In this document: positions 16,242 through 20,701 of the stretch, piece by piece
Position numbering within the stretch: position 1 is the stretch's first letter
Layout of the letters: every line of letters starts with the position of its first letter
NCBI GenBank assembly: GCA_964470825.1
Contig: CAYYEF010000009.1
Location: 1-23,002 of the forward strand
Reading direction: 5' to 3'
DNA length: 23,002 bases
Origin: CAYYEF01 sp964470825
GTDB lineage: Bacteria; Patescibacteriota; Minisyncoccia; Phycocordibacterales; JAACPR01
Program-made: the position numbers and the translations under genes
Notes under the pieces: model-generated
Told to the model about the DNA's origin: nothing
Databases searched by the model: none
The model's input: only the letters and a program-made list of their open reading frames with translations

Positions 16242-16796
16242 TTATCTTAACCAATAGGTATTAAGTGTTATTGAATAATTATAAAAATTACTATCAGAAG
16301 AAGAGACGCTAAAATCTGTAATATCAACTAATCTCATTGAATCTTCTAGATCTTTCAAAAATAATTTAAAAATATCGTAGCTAGAAGAAAAAGAAAAAGA
16401 TAATTGAATTGTTCCAAACAATTGTCCTGAGTTATTTGCATTTGCCCCTCTATTAATTTCAGTACTTTCTTCTATAGGACCACCTGAAATACTTATACCC
16501 TTTAGAACTATTCCGTATTTATTTGCAATATTATTTATATCAAGAATCAATCTAACGTTATCTACAGTATCAGGAAGAATCTGTGCTAATTTTTTTCTCT
16601 CATCTTCGCTAATTCTATTATAACTTTCTTGTAATTTTCCTCTGGCCTGTCTTAATTCTCTAGCACGTTCTATAGTCTGATCATTTTTATTTTTTTCTTG
16701 AATCAGGTTATCCAATTCCTTTTTTTGAGGATCAATAAAAAAGAAGAATACTCCTACTGAAACTAGTATTAAAATAATTGGTGTTAATCCTTTCAT
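16242..16796 (-). CDS. pilO: Type IV pilus alignment-complex protein PilO
   Basis: A 184-residue bitopic protein. A short N-terminus is followed by one membrane segment (about 4-22), then a coiled-coil (about 25-70, rich in K/E/R/Q) and a small periplasmic-side domain, the layout of PilO/GspM-like proteins. The segment around 68-90 (KLAQILPDTVDNVRLILDINNIA) matches the family's linker into its ferredoxin-like domain. PilO pairs with PilN to form the membrane-spanning alignment complex bridging PilM and the outer parts of the pilus machine. It starts 2 bases after pilN ends and finishes 1 base before the pilP-like gene starts. Confidence 0.87.
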   Translation of the reverse strand: MKGLTPIILILVSVGVFFFFIDPQKKELDNLIQEKNKNDQTIERARELRQARGKLQESYNRISEDERKKLAQILPDTVDNVRLILDINNIANKYGIVLKGISISGGPIEESTEINRGANANNSGQLFGTIQLSFSFSSSYDIFKLFLKDLEDSMRLVDITDFSVSSSDSNFYNYSITLNTYWLR

Positions 16797-16798
16797 AA

Positions 16799-17443
16799 TT
16801 ATCTAAAAATATTATTAAAACTTACATCATCACTTTTTTCTGTTGTTTGATTAGCCAAAGTTTTTCTATACAAAACAATAGAAGGATCTATCTGACTTTT
16901 TAGAGAAAAATTAACAAGTCCATTTTCAGAAGGTTGAACTGATGAAAATACAACATCTTTTAATGAACCTGTTCTACCAAATTCATCTGATTGTAATACA
17001 ATTGACTGATACCCAAGACCCACTCCGCTAGCATCTAGAGTAACATTCCCTTTTGTTTTATCTGTTGTGTATTTAAAATTATTAAATCTAATAGTCTCAA
17101 GTGTTCTATCTTGTAATAAATCTAATACTGCAGATGGAGCCTTATGAGAATCTATTAATTTTCTAACAGCCATTATCCTGGTATTAAGCCTTGTTGCCTC
17201 TTTTATAAATTTTTCATCAAATTCATCACGAGATTTTTTAAGAGTTTCAATTTGTAATGAAATTTGTTTTTCAACCGTTAATTTATATGCAAATACACCT
17301 ACACCAAAAACAACTGTTCCCAAAAAAATAGCAACCATTATTATAGTTAGAAAATTAGAGGTAGTCTTGTAACCAGAGACAGTGGGTGTTACTGGTTTTT
17401 TAGGAATAAATGAAGTTGTAAATTTTGTTTGCTCTCCTGCCAT
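16799..17443 (-). CDS. pilN: Type IV pilus alignment-complex protein PilN
   Basis: A 214-residue protein with a polar N-terminus that would lie in the cytoplasm (about 1-28), one membrane segment (29-53), a coiled-coil linker (55-90), and a small C-terminal domain, the PilN/GspL-C layout. The segment LIDSHKAPSAVLDLLQDRTL is typical of the linker end. In known systems the cytoplasmic tail of PilN docks onto PilM, and PilM is indeed the gene just upstream. The 64-base gap from pilM is the longest in the operon and contains a TATAAT at 17457-17462, so pilN may also be read from its own promoter. Identification rests on order, size and topology more than on strong motifs. Confidence 0.85.
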   Translation of the reverse strand: MAGEQTKFTTSFIPKKPVTPTVSGYKTTSNFLTIIMVAIFLGTVVFGVGVFAYKLTVEKQISLQIETLKKSRDEFDEKFIKEATRLNTRIMAVRKLIDSHKAPSAVLDLLQDRTLETIRFNNFKYTTDKTKGNVTLDASGVGLGYQSIVLQSDEFGRTGSLKDVVFSSVQPSENGLVNFSLKSQIDPSIVLYRKTLANQTTEKSDDVSFNNIFR

Positions 17444-17456
17444 AATTACTTCATTT

Positions 17457-17462
17457 ATTATA
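17457..17462 (-). promoter_or_regulatory. Candidate -10 box in the pilM-pilN gap
   Basis: The minus strand reads TATAAT 13 bases before the pilN ATG, with a TTGTAA 19 bases upstream of it as a possible but poorly spaced -35. The AT-rich background makes chance matches easy. The predicted start site would give a leader of about 6-7 bases. Confidence 0.35.
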
Positions 17463-17507
17463 CATCATAATTTAAAAAAAGTTACAATAGTTATTCAACA
17501 TTTTTAA

Positions 17508-18623
17508 TTAATCTAATTCCTGAAGTTTTCTCATTGCCAAACCAATTGCTCCTGCAAACATAACACCGGTTTGTTGTAAAATTCCTTCTAGAAAAGCTGG
17601 AGTTTCTACTTTATCAAAAGGATTACTAATAATAGTTTGGATTCCAAATTTTTGTTGTGCCTTTTCTGGTAATCCTTTTAATAAAGCTCCTCCGCCTGTT
17701 AATAAAACTTTTGAAACATTTTTATTGTGTTCTTTTTGAAATTTCAGAAGAATGGTATTAGCATCACTAAAAATAGGGTTCATTATGGTTTCTGAGATAT
17801 TTGCAATAACCTCATCTTGACCAGGAGCATTAGAACCAAATGTTCTTTTTAATTTTTCAGCGAAATCAACTGGAACACCTAAAGATTTTGATAATGCCAA
17901 AGTTATATCTTGCGACCCTCTACTTATTATATGAGAATCCCGAATAACACCTCTCTCTGTTATATATACTTTTGTAGCCCCGGCTCCAATATCTACAATC
18001 ATTACTGGCATCAAATATCCAGGCTCTAACACTGAGCGTGCAGTTGAAAACATTTCAACTTCAAAAAAAGTAGTTTTTAAACCTGTTTTATTTACTACAA
18101 GATTAAAGTCGTTTAATACATCATTATGAATTGCCACAGTCATAACTTCTTGAAATTTTTGAGCTGGACTAGCCTGTGTCTGATCTACATCTTCAATTTT
18201 AGGAATTATAAACCAATCCAAACTAACTTCAGCAATTGGAACTGGTACATATTTTCTAGCTTCTATAGGTATCATTTGTGCCAATTGTCTTTCTTTTATC
18301 ATCTCTGGCATCTTAAAAACGGAGACCATGCTTGAGCGCATTGGGATAGACATTGCACTGTCTGGAGTAGAAACATTAGCCTCTTTTAAAAGATCTAGGG
18401 TGGCCTCAGCAATTTTTTCAGCAGGTAATTTTGTTGCTCTTCCAATTTCTATACCAGCATACGGACCTAGTGCAATTTCACCATAAGTTTGCAAGACAGC
18501 CTTTCCATTCTTCTTCTTTAATTGAACTACCTTTATAGATGAAGATCCTATATCAACTCCAACAACACTACTATTATTTCCTCCTGAAATTTTACTAAAG
18601 ATATTATCAAATAAATTGGCCAT
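17508..18623 (-). CDS. pilM: Type IV pilus actin-like ATPase PilM
   Basis: A 371-residue actin-fold protein of the PilM family. The first phosphate loop is VVGVDIGSSSIKVVQL (residues 20-35), the second is VDIGAGATKVYI in the middle, and an adenosine-type LTGGGALLKGLPE segment lies near the C-terminus. The PMRSSMVSVFKMPEM and QMIPIEARKYVPVPI segments are typical. PilM is cytoplasmic, binds ATP and the N-terminal tail of PilN, and helps couple the motors to the alignment complex. It is the first gene of the minus-strand pilus operon, diverging from comF across a 32-base gap. An extended -10 (18638-18646) gives it a promoter with a leader of only about 8 bases. Confidence 0.95.
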   Translation of the reverse strand: MANLFDNIFSKISGGNNSSVVGVDIGSSSIKVVQLKKKNGKAVLQTYGEIALGPYAGIEIGRATKLPAEKIAEATLDLLKEANVSTPDSAMSIPMRSSMVSVFKMPEMIKERQLAQMIPIEARKYVPVPIAEVSLDWFIIPKIEDVDQTQASPAQKFQEVMTVAIHNDVLNDFNLVVNKTGLKTTFFEVEMFSTARSVLEPGYLMPVMIVDIGAGATKVYITERGVIRDSHIISRGSQDITLALSKSLGVPVDFAEKLKRTFGSNAPGQDEVIANISETIMNPIFSDANTILLKFQKEHNKNVSKVLLTGGGALLKGLPEKAQQKFGIQTIISNPFDKVETPAFLEGILQQTGVMFAGAIGLAMRKLQELD

Positions 18624-18637
18624 AAAGTTTAAAATAA

Positions 18638-18647
18638 ATTATATCAT
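18638..18647. promoter_or_regulatory. Divergent promoter: pilM extended -10 overlapping a comF -10-like box
   Basis: On the minus strand 18646-18638 reads TGATATAAT, a perfect extended -10 for pilM, 14 bases before its ATG. On the plus strand 18642-18647 reads TATCAT, one base off TATAAT, 8 bases before the comF ATG at 18656. The two boxes share bases 18642-18643. No good -35 is seen on either side. The pilM element is the better supported of the two. Confidence 0.5.
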
Positions 18648-18655
18648 AGCTTACA

Positions 18656-19273
18656 ATGATTAGAATATGGATAAAGCAGGTTTTAATTTTTATAAGTAAT
18701 ATATTTTGGATAGAAGAAATACAGAATGAAGAGTGGCCCCTGCCTTTATATAAATTTAAATATAAATGGGTAATAAGTCTATTTGAATATAAAAATATAA
18801 TAGTAAAAAATAATATTTGGAAATTAAAATTTAGGTCTGATAAAAAAATAGCAAAATTATTTGGCCAAAAAATATCCGATACAATCAATAAATATGGTTT
18901 TACAGATTACACTCTTGTACCAGTTCCAATACACTGGAAAAGAAAGTTTGAAAGGGGTTTTAACCAAACAGAATTGATTTGTGAAGAGATTTTGCATGCA
19001 CATAAAATAAGATACGGGATTAACTTAAAATATGAAAAAATTTTAAAAAGAATTTATTATAGTAAAAAGCAATCTTGGAATAATAGAAAGGAAAGATTTA
19101 AAAATACATCAAATGCTTTTAAATTAAAAAATAGATATAGAAATTATATTTTGGGAAGAAAATTTTTATTAATAGACGATGTAATTACGACAGGATCAAC
19201 ATTAAAAGAAACACGCCGTGAAATTTTAATTCACGGCGCAATTTCTGTAAGAGCAATTACGGTAGCTTGTTAA
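18656..19273 (+). CDS. comF: ComF-like phosphoribosyltransferase-domain protein
   Basis: A 205-residue ComF-family protein. It has the conserved VPVPIHWKRKFERGFNQTELI block (about 86-106) and the PRPP-binding motif LIDDVITTGST (172-182) of type I phosphoribosyltransferases. ComF is needed for DNA uptake in competent bacteria, probably at the inner side of the ComEC channel, so its position next to a type IV pilus operon fits a DNA-import role. The N-terminal cysteine zinc finger of classical ComF is absent: no cysteine occurs in the first 100 residues. The first ATG is taken because a TAG stop lies in frame at 18647. Its TAA overlaps the convergent stop of the DUF5652-like gene. The 3' end also contains a hairpin that may serve the opposite strand. 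Confidence 0.9.
   Translation: MIRIWIKQVLIFISNIFWIEEIQNEEWPLPLYKFKYKWVISLFEYKNIIVKNNIWKLKFRSDKKIAKLFGQKISDTINKYGFTDYTLVPVPIHWKRKFERGFNQTELICEEILHAHKIRYGINLKYEKILKRIYYSKKQSWNNRKERFKNTSNAFKLKNRYRNYILGRKFLLIDDVITTGSTLKETRREILIHGAISVRAITVAC
19204..19240 (-). terminator. Candidate intrinsic terminator for the minus strand, inside the comF coding sequence
   Basis: Bases 19214-19222 (CGCCGTGAA) and 19230-19238 (TTCACGGCG) form a perfect 9-bp stem with a 7-base AT loop, extendable by two G-U pairs on the minus strand. Read on the minus strand, the stem is followed by a T-rich tail (19211-19204, TTTCTTTT), as in an intrinsic terminator. It lies about 30 bases past the stop of the DUF5652-like gene. 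On the plus strand there is no comparable T tract, so comF transcription should pass. Confidence 0.55.
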
Positions 19274-19614
19274 TTTACTGAGTCTGTTTTTTGTTCTTCT
19301 TTTATTGGTTCGTAAACGGGCTCTTGATTTGAAACTTCATCTGTTTTTGCTTCTTTTACTGTTTCCTTTTGAACTCTTTCCTCAAACTTTTTAGTTTTAA
19401 AATTGAAGACCATTTTTTTGAAGAAAAATATATAGACAATTTCTAAAATACCAAAAGTATTAATAATTAGCATAGCCAAAAACCACCACAACTCACCTTT
19501 TCTGGCAGCAATCCATAATGCCCAACCTTTCCAAAAGATTGTCCAGGCAACTGTAACAAGGATTATTAAAGAGAATCCTGCTCCAAGACCAAATAATGCT
19601 AAAATTTCTGACAT
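19270..19614 (-). CDS. Two-helix membrane protein, DUF5652-like
   Basis: A 114-residue protein. It has two membrane segments (about 8-30 and 42-66), with WKGWALWIAARKGELWWF between them and NTFGILEIVYIFFF in the second. This pattern is what I recognise as DUF5652, a small family common in Patescibacteria. A highly charged Lys/Glu tail of about 45 residues follows and is probably cytoplasmic. Function is unknown. It reads in the same direction as the prepilin and small membrane gene upstream, but the assembly gap lies between them. Its stop overlaps that of comF by 4 bases. A TATAAT at 19636-19641, 21 bases before the ATG, could be its own -10; any -35 would fall in the gap. Confidence 0.85.
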   Translation of the reverse strand: MSEILALFGLGAGFSLIILVTVAWTIFWKGWALWIAARKGELWWFLAMLIINTFGILEIVYIFFFKKMVFNFKTKKFEERVQKETVKEAKTDEVSNQEPVYEPIKEEQKTDSVN

Positions 19615-19635
19615 AATATTTAATTAAATTTAATA

Positions 19636-19641
19636 ATTATA
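19636..19641 (-). promoter_or_regulatory. Candidate -10 box for the DUF5652-like gene
   Basis: The minus strand reads TATAAT with 21 bases to the ATG at 19614. The -35 region would lie at the edge of, or inside, the 100-N gap, so the promoter cannot be fully checked. Confidence 0.3.
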
Positions 19642-19647
19642 ATGAAT

Positions 19648-19747
19648 NNNNNNNNNNNNNNNNNNNNNNNNNNNNNNNNNNNNNNNNNNNNNNNNNNNNN
19701 NNNNNNNNNNNNNNNNNNNNNNNNNNNNNNNNNNNNNNNNNNNNNNN
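19648..19747. other. Assembly gap of exactly 100 N
   Basis: An uninterrupted run of 100 N. The round number suggests a scaffolding gap of unknown true length. It removes the 3' end of the prepilin gene and anything between it and the DUF5652-like gene, such as further pilin genes. The reading frame that appears to continue on the far side into a short tail is not evidence of real sequence. Confidence 0.97.
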
Positions 19748-19950
19748 GCTTGATAAAGAGCCATGGCATTTCTAATTTGAATTATGTCTGAAAGTCTCTT
19801 TTGGTCACGAGCCTTTACTCTTGCTCCTTTTAAATTAGCCATAACGACGCTGGAAAGCAATCCAATAATTGCAATAACAACAAGTAGTTCTATCAAAGTA
19901 AAACCCTGGCTTGAAACTTTTTTTAAAAAAATATTATTTCTTTTGGCCAT
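19748..19950 (-). CDS. Type IV prepilin, 3' end lost in assembly gap
   Basis: The first 67 codons are visible. A basic leader ends in SSQG, followed by FTLIELLVVIAIIGLLSSVV, the type III signal and N-methylation motif of type IV prepilins. Cleavage by the prepilin peptidase would fall after G16, leaving F17 as the methylated residue and E21 as the Glu5 needed for assembly. The KARDQKRLSDIIQIRNAMALYQ segment is the usual alpha-1 continuation. The globular head is missing because of the N gap. It is the only pilin in the window, so it may be the major subunit or a minor pilin. Its ATG lies inside the last 17 bases of the upstream small membrane protein gene. No prepilin peptidase gene is present. 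Confidence 0.92.
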
Positions 19951-20188
19951 AATTAATAGTTGGAATATTTCCTGTTGGTTTAATTTTTCTTATATTATCA
20001 AACTGTAAGATAAAAATGGTAACTATAATAATTGATATCAGAAGAACTAACAAAAAAGACTGGGCCTGTTTTTCATCTTTTGCAATTCCCCACCTTACAA
20101 GATAATTAATATTATTTTCTTTATTGTTGTTTCTTTGGAAAAAAGAATTTGAATTATTATTTTCTTCTTCCATAAATTCAAAGCTCAT
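19934..20188 (-). CDS. Small single-pass membrane protein upstream of the prepilin
   Basis: An 84-residue protein of unknown function. It has an Asn-rich polar N-terminus (about 1-28), then YLVRWGIAKDEKQAQ, one membrane segment (about 44-62, LLVLLISIIIVTIFILQF) and a short polar tail. The 17-base overlap with the prepilin start and the good promoter in front argue that it is real and cotranscribed with the pilin. An alternative start at codon 6 exists. The first ATG is preferred because it lies 6 bases after an extended -10, which suits a leaderless message. It could be a pilus accessory factor, judged only by its place. Confidence 0.75.
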   Translation of the reverse strand: MSFEFMEEENNNSNSFFQRNNNKENNINYLVRWGIAKDEKQAQSFLLVLLISIIIVTIFILQFDNIRKIKPTGNIPTINYGQKK

Positions 20189-20194
20189 ATTTGA

Positions 20195-20203
20195 ATTATA
20201 TCA
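20195..20203 (-). promoter_or_regulatory. Extended -10 promoter for the small membrane protein and prepilin genes
   Basis: The minus strand reads TGATATAAT, a perfect extended -10, ending 6 bases before the ATG at 20188. A start site 7 bases downstream would be the A of the ATG itself, so the mRNA should be leaderless. The U-rich stretch between the tRNA-Ser 3' end and this element could end tRNA transcription. Confidence 0.55.
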
Positions 20204-20219
20204 AAAAAAATAAAAATTT

Positions 20220-20310
20220 TGGCGGAGACGCAGGGATTCGAACCCTGGAGAGCTTTTAAACCCTACCTCGTTAGCAGTGAGGCGCTTTCGACCAACTCAG
20301 CCACGTCTCC
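20220..20310 (-). tRNA. tRNA-Ser, anticodon GCU (codons AGC/AGU), CCA encoded
   Basis: On the minus strand a 7-bp acceptor stem (20304-20310 with 20224-20230), a D arm, the anticodon loop CTGCTAA (20277-20271, anticodon GCT at 20273-20275), a long type II variable arm and a T arm with GGTTCGAATCC can be drawn. The mature body is 20223-20310 (88 nt, discriminator G) and CCA is encoded at 20222-20220. The bottom pair of the anticodon stem (31-39) is an A-C mismatch. The long variable arm fits serine. Confidence 0.97.
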
Positions 20311-20407
20311 ATTCTGTTGGTTTTTAAAGGTTAGCATATTTTTTAAAAACTGACCATTGACACTTTAAAAAATAAAAGTAATCTGATAATCAAACAGTAC
20401 CGTAATA

Positions 20408-20608
20408 ATGACAACATTATACCAAAAAATAGCATTGGAAGAGCAGGTTGAGCTAACAAAGACTCGCCTCGATCAAGCCAAACAAACTCTGCACGAGGCA
20501 GAGATTTCATATAATGAGGCTTTGAGCAAACTTCAAAACTTCATTCAATCCGAAATCAGTCCTGATGATTCAACACCTCAGGAGTTTGAACTGACTGGAT
20601 CTGATTAA
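20408..20608 (+). CDS. Small coiled-coil protein of unknown function
   Basis: A 66-residue hydrophilic protein. Residues about 5-48 read as one long amphipathic helix with heptad-like hydrophobic spacing (LEEQVELTKTRLDQAKQTL and onward), followed by an acidic, Pro/Ser/Thr-containing tail. There are no cysteines, tryptophans or membrane segments. By hand count its coding part is about 40% G+C (80 of 198 bases), clearly above its surroundings, and the codon choice (CTC, GAG, CAG, GCC) is unlike its neighbours. A well-formed terminator follows 20 bases downstream, so it is probably a single-gene unit. A perfect TTGACA at 20357-20362 could be a -35, but the nearest -10-like GATAAT (20385-20390) is 22 bases away. 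No family is recognised. Confidence 0.7.
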   Translation: MTTLYQKIALEEQVELTKTRLDQAKQTLHEAEISYNEALSKLQNFIQSEISPDDSTPQEFELTGSD

Positions 20609-20627
20609 TTTAACAAAATTTTTAATT

Positions 20628-20658
20628 AAACACCGAAAATATAATTTCGGTGTTTTTT
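20628..20658 (+). terminator. Intrinsic terminator of the 66-codon gene
   Basis: A perfect 11-bp stem (20628-20638, AAACACCGAAA, with 20645-20655) closes a 6-base AT loop. Its right arm runs directly into a T6 tract (20653-20658). The stem has a CACCG core and sits between the small gene and recG. This is the clearest terminator in the window. Confidence 0.9.
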
Positions 20659-20686
20659 ATCAAAATTACTTTTTATAGTCTGATTT

Positions 20687-20695
20687 TGTTAAAAT
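20687..20695 (+). promoter_or_regulatory. Extended -10-like promoter directly before recG
   Basis: The plus strand reads TGTTAAAAT (TG, one base, then TAAAAT, one mismatch from TATAAT). The box ends 6 bases before the recG ATG at 20702, the same spacing as in front of the small membrane protein gene. It predicts a leaderless recG mRNA. The terminator just upstream makes a promoter here necessary. Confidence 0.5.
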
Positions 20696-20701
20696 AATGT
20701 A

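Noticed and set aside
18607..18888. 93-codon minus-strand frame opposite the comF start and running into pilM
   Set aside because: It overlaps the pilM start and comF, both well supported; its hydrophobic look comes from reading AT-rich codons in reverse.
19630..19647. Apparent short C-terminal tail of the prepilin beyond the N gap
   Set aside because: The gap has an arbitrary length of 100, so the frame on the far side is meaningless; these bases are better read as the leader of the DUF5652-like gene.
20357..20390. TTGACA ... GATAAT as a classical promoter for the 66-codon gene
   Set aside because: The spacer is 22 bases, well outside the usual 16-19; noted in the gene entry but not called as a promoter.
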